From positions 1-64,000 of the forward strand of contig CAYSCS010000018.1 of assembly GCA_964429695.1 (NCBI GenBank): 64,000 bases of DNA, read 5' to 3'. The stretch is from CAYSCS01 sp964429695 (GTDB lineage: Bacteria > Acidobacteriota > Aminicenantia > Aminicenantales > Aminicenantaceae). The stretch's first letter is position 1, and every line of letters starts with the position of its first letter. Under the pieces are notes generated by a model. It did not search any database. It had not been told where the DNA came from and saw only the letters and a list, made by a program, of their open reading frames with translations. The position numbers and the translations under genes were made by a program. Below are positions 31,070 through 39,573 of the stretch, piece after piece.

Positions 31070-33418
31070 ATGCATTCATCAAGAAATTTTTCAAGAATCA
31101 TTTATCCTCTTCTTTTTCTCCTATTAGGGTTAGCTAATTTTCAGCCTGTTTCTGGCTCTGTGACTAGGGAAGACTATGTGCGAGCGGAGAGTCTTCTTCC
31201 CCAGAATATAAATAAATTAATTTTCAAGATGAGTGTTGAGCCTCATTGGATAGAAAATAGCGACTGCTTCTGGTACAAAAACGAAACCCGTGATGGCAAG
31301 GAGTTTATTTTTGTTGACCCTTCCCTGAACTTGAAAAAACCTGCCTTTGACCATTTAAGGCTGGCTGCTTCCCTTTCTCTAACCTTAGGAAAAGCGTTTC
31401 ATCATCAGAAACTTCCTTTTGAGAAATTCGAGTTTATAAAAGAGATGACTGCCATAGCCTTTGAGATTGAGAAGGAACGCTGGGTGTGTGACCTGAAGAG
31501 CTATGTGTTGCGTAAAGAAGAGGAACTCAAGAAGCCTGCCGAGGATGAACTTCCCTCCCCTGATGGAAAATGGGCAGCCTTTGTCAAGGAGCATAATCTT
31601 TTTGTTCGTCCTTTGCCTGAGGGGGAAGCGATTCAACTCACAGAAGATGGGGAGCCATACTACGACTATGGAGACAGGACCGAAGGAAACACCTCTTTCA
31701 TCAGCGACAGGCTCTCAGGGAAGAAGCTTCCTCCTGTGGCAGCCTGGTCACCCGATTCGAAAAAGCTCATCACTCATAAACTTGACGAGAGGAAGGTCAA
31801 GGAACTCTATCTCCTTCAATCAGTTCCCCGGGATGGAAGCGCCCGGCCCCTGCTTCATGCTTATAAATATCCCATGCCTGGAGATGAAAATCTGCCGCTT
31901 GTTGAACTCGTGATTTTTGACATAGAGAAGAGGAGCAGGATTGCGGTGAATTACGAAAAAGAGCAGGTAACCTTCCGCACCCCGCTTGAGGATAAATATG
32001 TCTGGTGGAGCAAAGATAGCCAGAGGATTTATTACATTTATACAGAGAGAGCAGAAAAGGCGTTGCGCCTTGTAGAAATAGATGCCTCAACAGGTGAAGC
32101 AAGAGAGGTCTTAAGGGAAGAGGGTAAGACCCATGTTGAAGTCTCACTCCTGCTCAGCAATCCTCCTAATGTGAGGGATGTGGGAAGAGGTGAAGAGCTT
32201 ATCTGGTTCTCACAGAGAGACGGCTGGGCCCATCTCTACCTTTACGACCTAAAAGAAGGAAAATTGAAAAATAGAATAACAGAAGGTCCCTGGGTGGTGT
32301 TCGAAATTCTTCATGTGGATGAAACAAATCGGTATGTTTATTTCGTTGGCATGGGACGTGAGGAAGGGCGCGACCCCTACTATCGTCATCTTTATCGGGT
32401 AAGGCTCGATGGTTCGAAATTAGAATTGCTGACTCCTGAAGACGCAGACCACCATCTTGTCTTCTCCCCGAGCGGAAAATTTTTCCTGGATACCTATTCC
32501 AGGCTGGATAAACCACCCCTTTCTGTCCTTCGTTCTGCTCAAGGGAAGATAATTCGCATCCTGGAGGAGGCAGACATGGGGTTACTCTTTGAGATGGGAT
32601 GGAAATATCCGGAACGCTTCAAGGCAAAGGCAGAGGATGGAACGACCGATATCTATGGGATGATAGTCTTTCCCACGAAGTTTGACCCTCAGAAGAAGTA
32701 TCCGCTCATAGATGCCATTTATCCTGGTCCTCAGATTATCCGTACCCCTATCTCCCTCAACCCTTTCCTCTTGGACTGGCTCTGGGAGCCCCAGGCGCTT
32801 GCCGAGCTCGGATTTGTGGTGGTGACCATCGATGGAAGGGGTACCCCTTTTCGTTCCAAGGCTTTTCATGATTTTGCGTATCAGAATTTCAAGGATGGAG
32901 GTGCCCTTCAGGACCATGTCGCTGTCCTCAGACAGCTGAGTTCAACCCGACCTTACATAGACCTTGAAAGGGTAGGAATCTACGGCCACTCGGGTGGCGG
33001 GTTTGCTTCAGCCCGTGCCATTCTCCTCTATCCCGATTTCTATAAGGTCGCAGTCTCTTCTGCAGGAAACCACGACCAGCGAGGCTATAATGCGGGCTGG
33101 GGAGAAAAATATCTCGGCCTTCTTGAAGGAGGAAACTATGATGACCAGATTAATGCCCGTCTTGCCCCGAATCTCAAAGGGAAACTCCTCCTCGCCTGCG
33201 GAGACATGGACGATAACGTCCATCCTGCCCTCACCCTCCAGCTCGTTGATGCTCTGATAAAGGCAAACAAGGACTTCGATCTGCTCGTTCTTCCCAATGC
33301 AAACCATGGTTTTGACTCAGCTCTCCCCTATTTCACCCGAAAGAAGTGGGACTATTTTGTAAGAAACCTCCTGGGAGAGGAACCTCCCCAAGGCTACAGA
33401 ATCAAAGGAGAGAATTAA
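31070..33418 (+). CDS. Exported dipeptidyl-peptidase IV-like S9 serine peptidase
   Basis: The start is ATG 31070, because AAGGAGG lies 6 bases upstream; the frame extends to 30923 without support. The 782-aa product begins with a signal peptide (RIIYPLLFLLLGLANF). An N-terminal beta-propeller (DPP IV N-domain) contains SPDGKWAAFVKEHNLFVRPL and YVWWSKDSQRIYYIYTERAE. The alpha/beta-hydrolase domain has nucleophile IYGHSGGGFAS (about residue 640), Asp in ACGDMDDNVHP (about 716) and His in NANHGF (about 746). Such enzymes remove dipeptides from proline- or alanine-containing peptides. This fits the window's peptide-degradation theme. Confidence 0.92.
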   Translation: MHSSRNFSRIIYPLLFLLLGLANFQPVSGSVTREDYVRAESLLPQNINKLIFKMSVEPHWIENSDCFWYKNETRDGKEFIFVDPSLNLKKPAFDHLRLAASLSLTLGKAFHHQKLPFEKFEFIKEMTAIAFEIEKERWVCDLKSYVLRKEEELKKPAEDELPSPDGKWAAFVKEHNLFVRPLPEGEAIQLTEDGEPYYDYGDRTEGNTSFISDRLSGKKLPPVAAWSPDSKKLITHKLDERKVKELYLLQSVPRDGSARPLLHAYKYPMPGDENLPLVELVIFDIEKRSRIAVNYEKEQVTFRTPLEDKYVWWSKDSQRIYYIYTERAEKALRLVEIDASTGEAREVLREEGKTHVEVSLLLSNPPNVRDVGRGEELIWFSQRDGWAHLYLYDLKEGKLKNRITEGPWVVFEILHVDETNRYVYFVGMGREEGRDPYYRHLYRVRLDGSKLELLTPEDADHHLVFSPSGKFFLDTYSRLDKPPLSVLRSAQGKIIRILEEADMGLLFEMGWKYPERFKAKAEDGTTDIYGMIVFPTKFDPQKKYPLIDAIYPGPQIIRTPISLNPFLLDWLWEPQALAELGFVVVTIDGRGTPFRSKAFHDFAYQNFKDGGALQDHVAVLRQLSSTRPYIDLERVGIYGHSGGGFASARAILLYPDFYKVAVSSAGNHDQRGYNAGWGEKYLGLLEGGNYDDQINARLAPNLKGKLLLACGDMDDNVHPALTLQLVDALIKANKDFDLLVLPNANHGFDSALPYFTRKKWDYFVRNLLGEEPPQGYRIKGEN

Positions 33419-33576
33419 AAATTAATGGATTCCTCCTGATTCCTTTCATCCTTGAGGCTGAATTTGATAAACTTTCTTTCTCTCTCTTGAAGGAGAAGGG
33501 AAATATTTAAGTTTTTTAAGGATTTCTGTTAATAACCGTGGAGAGTTCAGAATATTAGAGGCTGTGGAAAATTCCT

Positions 33577-33801
33577 TTGGACAGGAAATTAAAGCTTAAA
33601 TTGAGGATGGCGACCTTTATCTTGGCGATATTTATTTTGATGTTCGTTTCCTTATCCTGTGCATAGCGAAATCCCTTTGGCTTAATCCATTTCGGGAAGA
33701 CTAAGAATTTAAAATCTTCTTTAGAGGTTAAATTTTATCCTCGTCCCTCATCCTTTCCGGTCAGAAATACTAAAAAAAATCACCCCGAAATTCACCTTTA
33801 G
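33577..33801 (+). pseudogene. Possible small lipoprotein remnant stopped at its lipobox
   Basis: From TTG 33577 (or ATG 33607) the frame reads a basic start KLKLKLR, a hydrophobic stretch ATFILAIFILMFVSLSCA, and then TAG (33664-33666). After the stop the same frame stays open to 33799. The hydrophobic core plus LSCA is a convincing lipoprotein signal with nothing after it. It is either a decayed gene or a chance frame. The rest of the 33419-34014 gap shows no gene. Confidence 0.3.
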
Positions 33802-34014
33802 AGAGGATTGCCATCTCGTCGTTTCTTTTTGAAGATAAAAATGCGACAAGCGGCAAGGCTCAAGATGCACTCTAAGGAATGAATGAGAGGTTGAGGGGAG
33901 GCGTCATGAAAGACTCCTTTATCTGCGCCCTCAAATCTTTTAAAGAGTCTAATTTTATGGGTATTTCCTGAGGATGAGGAAACTCTAAACCAGATAGCAA
34001 AGGGGTAAGAGATT

Positions 34015-35394
34015 ATGTCTCCGCAAAAAATCATGATTGTTGAAGATGATTTGCTCATCGCTACCCACATAAAAAGCATCCTTAAAAACCTTGGTTTTGA
34101 TGTTCTTGATGTAGTCTCTTCGGGTGAGGAGGCTTTAGCCAAAACAGAGGCTTTGAGACCCGATTTAATCTTGATGGACATTAGACTTAAAGGAAAGATA
34201 GACGGTATTGAGTGTGCCCGAATAATTAAGGAGAAGTTTAATATACCCTTTGTCTATCTTACCTCCTATGCGGATGAGCCCACCCTCGAGCGGGCTAAGA
34301 TAACCGAGCCCTACGGCTATCTGCTCAAGCCTTTCGATGAAAGAATGCTCCAATCGACAATCGAGATTGCCCTGTACAAACATAAAATTGAAAAGACACT
34401 CAAAGAGAGGGAGCGCTGGTTTTCAACAATCCTTAAAAGCATCAGCGATGCAGTAATAGCCGTTGACGACCAGGGCAGGGTGACTTTCATGAATCCTGTT
34501 GCCGAGCGACTCGTAGATTTCAAGTTTGAAGATGGGGGAGGAAAGAGTTTGAGGGAAAAAATCAAAATTGCCGAAGAGGAGATGTCAATTTTCCAGAAGA
34601 AAACTCAAGTTTCAAAGGTTAAGCTTCATTTTCCGAGGGAGTTTGTCCTTGTGGCTCCAAACAGCGAAAAAATTCCTGTTGAATTTAGCGACTCTTCTAT
34701 CAAGGATGAAAAAGGGAATGAATTTGGGTGCGTGCTTGTCTTTCGAGACTTAAGAGAACGTAAGATGGTCCAGGAGGAGCTTGAGCAAAGCAACAAGAAA
34801 CTGCGGAAGCTTCTGCAGGAGACAATCAAGTCGCTGGCTTCGGCGGCTGAAAAGAGGGACCCTTATACAGCGGGTCATCAAGAAAGGGTAACGAGACTGG
34901 CATGTGCCATTGCCGAGGAAATGAATTTATCGCCAGAGAGAATAGAGGGAATCCAGATGGCGGGAATAATCCATGACATCGGGAAAATTTATGTGCCTGC
35001 AGAAATCCTGAGTAAACCCACAAGCTTAGATCCGCCAGAAATTGCCCTGATTCAAAAACATCCCCAGGTGGGCTATGAGATTCTGAAAGGAATTGAGTTT
35101 CCCTGGCCGATTGCAGAAATAGTTCTTCAGCATCATGAAAGGATGTTGGGCTCAGGATATCCTCGCGGGTTACAGGGGGAAGAAATTCTTCTTGAAGCTC
35201 GAATCATCGGAGTAGCAGATGTCGTGGAAGCTATGTATTCGCACCGTCCCTATCGTCCTTCATTAGGGATTGAGGCAGCCCTCAAGGAAATTTTTGTTAA
35301 CCGCGCTTTCCTCTATGACCCAGTGGTCGTCGATGTGTGCGTCGACCTTTTCCAGAAAAAGGGTTTTAAGTTTGAAGACATGATGGTGGATTGA
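34015..35394 (+). CDS. Response regulator with PAS and HD-GYP domains
   Basis: The 459-aa protein has three domains. The receiver domain (1-120) has an acidic pair VEDD, phospho-acceptor Asp55 in LILMDIRLKG, and Lys in YLLKPFDE. A PAS domain (about 135-250) starts ISDAVIAVDDQGRVTFMNP. The HD-GYP domain (about 270-455) has GHQERVTRLA, IIHDIGKIYVP and QKHPQVGYEIL. Family members hydrolyse cyclic di-GMP (or cGAMP). The signature usually written HHERxDGSGYP reads HHERMLGSGYP here, Leu replacing Asp. The histidine kinase starts 59 bases downstream and is the probable phosphodonor. Confidence 0.9.
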   Translation: MSPQKIMIVEDDLLIATHIKSILKNLGFDVLDVVSSGEEALAKTEALRPDLILMDIRLKGKIDGIECARIIKEKFNIPFVYLTSYADEPTLERAKITEPYGYLLKPFDERMLQSTIEIALYKHKIEKTLKERERWFSTILKSISDAVIAVDDQGRVTFMNPVAERLVDFKFEDGGGKSLREKIKIAEEEMSIFQKKTQVSKVKLHFPREFVLVAPNSEKIPVEFSDSSIKDEKGNEFGCVLVFRDLRERKMVQEELEQSNKKLRKLLQETIKSLASAAEKRDPYTAGHQERVTRLACAIAEEMNLSPERIEGIQMAGIIHDIGKIYVPAEILSKPTSLDPPEIALIQKHPQVGYEILKGIEFPWPIAEIVLQHHERMLGSGYPRGLQGEEILLEARIIGVADVVEAMYSHRPYRPSLGIEAALKEIFVNRAFLYDPVVVDVCVDLFQKKGFKFEDMMVD

Positions 35395-35453
35395 TTAATG
35401 GTTTTAGCTCCTGATTTAAGGAGAGGTGAAGTGAATAAAACAGTGGAGATTGA

Positions 35454-37970
35454 ATGAAAAAGAAAGCTTCAAGAAAAACAAATCTTTCAGGCGCAGTGCT
35501 TGAAGCAGGCGAAGAAAGATATCGGCTGCTTGTGGAATCGACCGAGGACTCAGTGTATCTTGTGAGCAGAGATTGTCATTTCCTCTTCATGAACAGGAAA
35601 TGTCTCGAAAGGTATGGACTCCAGGAAGGAAATGTTCTCGGTAGAAGTTACGCTGATTTTCATTCAGAAGAAGAATCTGCTAAATTTTCGAAAATCATAG
35701 CTCGAGTTTTTAAGGAAAAAAAGAGCCTGATGCACGAGTACCTGAGTAAAAGGGATGGAAGATATTTTCTGAGAACCTATAGCCCTGTTTTTGGACATGG
35801 AGGGGAGGTTACTTCAGTAAGCGTCATTTCCAAGGACATCAGCGAGTTAATAAAAGCTCAGAAGTCCCTTGCCTCAGAAAGAAACCAGCTCCTTTCCATC
35901 TGCGACTCTTTCGAGCATGCAGTCTATGTCTCTGATCCTTCAACGTATGAAATTCTTTTTGCCAACAAAGCCCTAAAAATGCTTTTCAATAACAAACTCG
36001 AAGGAAAAATCTGTTATAAGGAATTTCAAAGGAAGCAAGCTCCCTGTGAATTTTGCACCAACGAAATAATCCTGAAGAATAGATATGAGCCCTATTTTTG
36101 GGAATTTCACAACCCTGTTCTCCAGAAAGACTTTCTCATCATGGATAGAATCATAAAGTGGCCTGATGGAAGGGATGTGAGGCTCGAGTTTGCTATTGAT
36201 GTGACTGAAAAGAAGAATCTGGAAAGAGCGATTCGTGAAAGCGAGGAAAAGTTCAGGGGACTCGTCGAATGCATCAACGATGTCTTCTTCATCGTCGATA
36301 AAAAAGGAATCCTAACTTACATTAGTCCTTCTGTTGAGCAAGTCCTTTATTATCAACCTGAAGAATTAATCGGGAAATCTTTCTTAAAAGTCCTCTATCC
36401 TGAGGATGCAGGATGGATTGAGAAGCGTTTTTCCCGACTCCTTGAGGGAGAGATAAAACCCAGCGAATATAGAGTAGTAAGAAAGGATGGGGAGATTCGC
36501 TGGGTCAGGACCTCAAGCAGGCCCTATTGCCTTAATGGTGTGGTAGCAGGGGTGAGGGGTTCCCTCGCTGACATCACTGAAGAAAAAAAGGCGGAAGAAG
36601 AAATTCGTAAGAACGAGGAGCTTTTGAGAAGCACCCTGGATGGAATGATAGAAGGCTGTCAGATCATCTCCCCTGACTGGCGCTATCTCTACCTGAATGA
36701 TGTGGCCGCAAGGCACGGAAAGCGAGATAAAAGGGAGCTTCTCGGCAGGAAAATGATGGAAGTCTACCCAGGTATTGAAAATACAGAAATATTTTCTTTT
36801 CTTCGACGCTGCATGGAAGAAAGAACCGCCCATCATATTGAAAATGAATTCCTCTTTCCCGACGGTTCAAAGAGAGTCTTTGAGCTCAGGATTCAGGCTG
36901 TTCCCCAAGGTATTTTGATTTTTTCCTCGGATATAACCGAAAGGAAGCGCGCAGAGAAAGAGCTGCAGCAGATGAAAGAGCTCACCGAAAACATCATCCA
37001 CAACATGAGCGAAGGCATTGTGATGAGCGATGCTCAGGGAAGCATAATCTTCGTTAACCCTGTCTTTGAGGAAATGTCAGGCTACAGGAAGGAAGAACTC
37101 CTCGGAAAATCAGAGCTTCTCCTCATTCCAGAAGACCAGCACCACCTCATCAAGGCTGCAAATGAGAGACGTGCTCGAGGCGAGCGAGACCGCTACGAAC
37201 TCAGATTGAGGAAGAAAGATGGGGAAGAAATGATAGTTCTTGTAAGCGGGAGCCCTCTCTTTGATGAAGGGGGGAGGTTTTCAGGAACCTTAGCAGTAAT
37301 GACTGATCTCACAGAAGTAAAACTCACCGAAAAAAAACTAAACGAGTCTCTAAGGGAGAAAGAGGCTCTTCTTAAAGAAATCCACCATCGAGTGAAAAAC
37401 AACATGCAGGTCATCTCGAGCATGCTCCAGCTTCAATCCCATTACCTTAAAGACCATGAAGCAAGGGAAATGTTCAAAGAGTGCCAGGAACGCATTCGTT
37501 CCATGGCCCTCGTCCATGAAAAACTCTACCGCTCGAAGGATTATTCGCGGGTGGAATTTTCAGAATATCTGAAGAGCCTTGCCGTGTTTCTCTTCCATTC
37601 TAACAAAATAGACTCAAACCGCATCTCTCTTAAGACCGATTTGGAAAATATCAACCTTGATATCCATCTTGCCATTCCCTGCGGTCTTATTGTCAATGAG
37701 CTTTTATCCAATTCTCTGAAGCATGCCTTCCCCTCCGGAAGAGAAGGTGTGATTGAGCTGGGGCTTCATCGAGTCCAGGACGGGCATGTTCTCCTCAGAG
37801 TGAGCGATGATGGAATTAAATTTCCAGAGGATTTGGACTTCAGGAAAACAGAAACACTGGGGATGCAGATTGTGGTGACCCTCGTAGAACAGATTGAGGG
37901 GAAAATAGAGCTTTCCCGGGAGAAGGGGACAGAGTTTCGAATCATCTTCCCCTCGGTAAAAAATGGATGA
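35454..37970 (+). CDS. Multi-PAS sensor histidine kinase, HisKA_2 type
   Basis: The 838-aa protein has no membrane segment and is therefore cytosolic. About five PAS domains precede the kinase; examples of their starts are ESTEDSVYLVSRDCHFLFMN, ECINDVFFIVDKKGILTYIS and HNMSEGIVMSDAQGSIIFVN. The second contains a Cys-rich stretch (CYKEFQRKQAPCEFC) that might bind metal or sense redox. The phospho-accepting His is in KEIHHRVKNNMQVISSMLQL (about residue 643), typical of HisKA_2. The ATPase domain has NELLSNSLKHAF and a degenerate DDGIKFPEDLD glycine box. GGAG lies 6 bases before the ATG. It probably pairs with the upstream HD-GYP regulator. Confidence 0.9.
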   Translation: MKKKASRKTNLSGAVLEAGEERYRLLVESTEDSVYLVSRDCHFLFMNRKCLERYGLQEGNVLGRSYADFHSEEESAKFSKIIARVFKEKKSLMHEYLSKRDGRYFLRTYSPVFGHGGEVTSVSVISKDISELIKAQKSLASERNQLLSICDSFEHAVYVSDPSTYEILFANKALKMLFNNKLEGKICYKEFQRKQAPCEFCTNEIILKNRYEPYFWEFHNPVLQKDFLIMDRIIKWPDGRDVRLEFAIDVTEKKNLERAIRESEEKFRGLVECINDVFFIVDKKGILTYISPSVEQVLYYQPEELIGKSFLKVLYPEDAGWIEKRFSRLLEGEIKPSEYRVVRKDGEIRWVRTSSRPYCLNGVVAGVRGSLADITEEKKAEEEIRKNEELLRSTLDGMIEGCQIISPDWRYLYLNDVAARHGKRDKRELLGRKMMEVYPGIENTEIFSFLRRCMEERTAHHIENEFLFPDGSKRVFELRIQAVPQGILIFSSDITERKRAEKELQQMKELTENIIHNMSEGIVMSDAQGSIIFVNPVFEEMSGYRKEELLGKSELLLIPEDQHHLIKAANERRARGERDRYELRLRKKDGEEMIVLVSGSPLFDEGGRFSGTLAVMTDLTEVKLTEKKLNESLREKEALLKEIHHRVKNNMQVISSMLQLQSHYLKDHEAREMFKECQERIRSMALVHEKLYRSKDYSRVEFSEYLKSLAVFLFHSNKIDSNRISLKTDLENINLDIHLAIPCGLIVNELLSNSLKHAFPSGREGVIELGLHRVQDGHVLLRVSDDGIKFPEDLDFRKTETLGMQIVVTLVEQIEGKIELSREKGTEFRIIFPSVKNG

Positions 37971-38328
37971 GAGGCTCTCTAAGAGTCATCTTCTGGATTT
38001 CATCTTCCCCTGAGTCAATAAAAATTTAGTCTATCTGGTTTTATTGGGGAAGAAGGGAAAGGAAATTATTATCCGCTCACAGCTCCTACTTTAGGAAAGG
38101 AATTATCTTCTCTAGTGAAGAGTTTAATTAGAAAAAAAAGGAAGAAGAAACGGTCTTTGAACTACCTAAATTGAACGGTGCTTCTTCCTCTAAAATCCTC
38201 AGCACCTTGAAATCGAATATGCAAAGAAAGGTTCTCAATCTGAGTAAATAGAGCCTAAAAAAGCAGGAATGCTCAGGGGGAAGAAATTTTTCAGGGAGTT
38301 TAAATATATAATATATCAGGAGGAAGTG
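37971..38328. other. Gene-free spacer upstream of serine hydrolase
   Basis: No gene was recognised. An AT-rich TATAAT (38307-38312) sits very close to the ribosome binding site and lacks a -35 partner, so no promoter is called. Confidence 0.4.
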
Positions 38329-39408
38329 ATGAGAAAGGCTTTATTTTTTAAACAATTTTTTATGATGCTCTTCTCCCTCACTCTTATAAATCATCTTCAG
38401 GCGAGACTCCTCAGCAAATCCCATGTTTCACCAGTATCCATTGAAGAGACCGAACTGTTGAAAGAGCTCAGAAGTTTCATGGAGGAGCTTTCAGATAAAG
38501 ATGAATTCTCGGGAGTGGTCTTACTTGCAAAGGATGGTAAGCCAATCTTTCTCCAAGCCTTTGGATTTGCAAGCAAAGAATATAGAGTTCCGAATAATAT
38601 CAATACTTGCTTCAACATAGGCTCGATTAATAAATTCATGACCCGTATCGCAATTGAACAACTCAAAGAGACGGGAAAGATAAGATTAGAGGAAACGATC
38701 GGAAAATACCTTCCCGATTATCCTCTTCAGGAGGCGAGAGAGAAGGTAACCATTGGACATCTTTTGGAGATGTCTTCAGGAATAGGAGATTTTTTCGGTG
38801 AAAGGTATCAGTCCACTCCTAAAGAAAAAATCAGAAATTTAGCAGACTATCTTCCCTTATTTGCGGATAAGCCTCTTCTGTTTGAGCCAGGCACAAAGAC
38901 TCAATACTCAAACGGAAGTTACATAGTCCTCGGGTTGATAATTGAGAAAATAAGTGGGGGAAGCTGTTTCGATTATGTGAAAAAGAATATTTACAAGATT
39001 GCGGGAATGGAGAACACAGACCATTTTGAAGCAGATATTCCCGTAGAGAATGTGGCAAGCGGTTATACCCGTTTCTGGAATGGAAGAGAGCATCCGAATG
39101 AGCCAAGGCGTAATAATATTTACACTCGTCCTGCAAGAGGAAGCTCTGCTGGAGGAGGATATTCAACTGCTGAAGACGTGGTGAATTTGATACTTACTCT
39201 CAAGGATAATAAACTTTCAGCACCCGAGACATCCCGAGAAATAACACACAATAGTATTGTTTTAGCAGGAGGAGCTCCGGGGATAAGTGCCCTTGTGGAG
39301 ACATTCCTGAAAAAAGGCTATGTATTGATTGCCCTTTCTAATTATGACCCCCCTTCAGCTGAGAAAGTGGGAAAGAAAATTGAATCTTTGATTAATCGTC
39401 TTAATTAA
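38329..39408 (+). CDS. Exported beta-lactamase-fold serine hydrolase
   Basis: The start is ATG 38329, preceded by AGGAGGAAGTG; the frame upstream to 38269 lacks support. The 359-aa protein has a signal peptide (ALFFKQFFMMLFSLTLINHL). The class C beta-lactamase/DD-peptidase core has SxxK as SINK (about residue 98, in FNIGSINKFMT), YxN as YSN (QYSNGSYIVLG), and VLAGGAPGISA at the usual HxG place, Leu-Ala replacing the His-Thr of homologues. Such proteins include D-aminopeptidases, esterases and carboxypeptidases. Substrate unknown. It lies upstream of the Tricorn-like gene with a weak terminator between. Confidence 0.85.
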   Translation: MRKALFFKQFFMMLFSLTLINHLQARLLSKSHVSPVSIEETELLKELRSFMEELSDKDEFSGVVLLAKDGKPIFLQAFGFASKEYRVPNNINTCFNIGSINKFMTRIAIEQLKETGKIRLEETIGKYLPDYPLQEAREKVTIGHLLEMSSGIGDFFGERYQSTPKEKIRNLADYLPLFADKPLLFEPGTKTQYSNGSYIVLGLIIEKISGGSCFDYVKKNIYKIAGMENTDHFEADIPVENVASGYTRFWNGREHPNEPRRNNIYTRPARGSSAGGGYSTAEDVVNLILTLKDNKLSAPETSREITHNSIVLAGGAPGISALVETFLKKGYVLIALSNYDPPSAEKVGKKIESLINRLN

Positions 39409-39413
39409 AATTC

Positions 39414-39439
39414 AGCCCACAAATCAGCGGGCTTCTTCC
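39414..39439 (+). terminator. Weak intrinsic terminator after serine hydrolase
   Basis: AGCCC (39414-39418) pairs with GGGCT (39429-39433), followed by TCTTCCT. The stem is short and the T-run is interrupted, so it may be only partly effective. Confidence 0.35.
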
Positions 39440-39573
39440 TGTGCTCTTTGCAGCATATTTCTTAATCTACCTTCTCCTTTAATAAGACTTTAAAATCAAT
39501 TTTTAATTGGGAAAAAGGGAACTTTCTTTATTTTGATTCGTATTATAGATATAACAATTAGAAGGAGGCCAAG

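Noticed and set aside
38307..38312. TATAAT as promoter of the serine hydrolase
   Set aside because: The predicted start would fall inside the Shine-Dalgarno and no -35 box is at the right distance.
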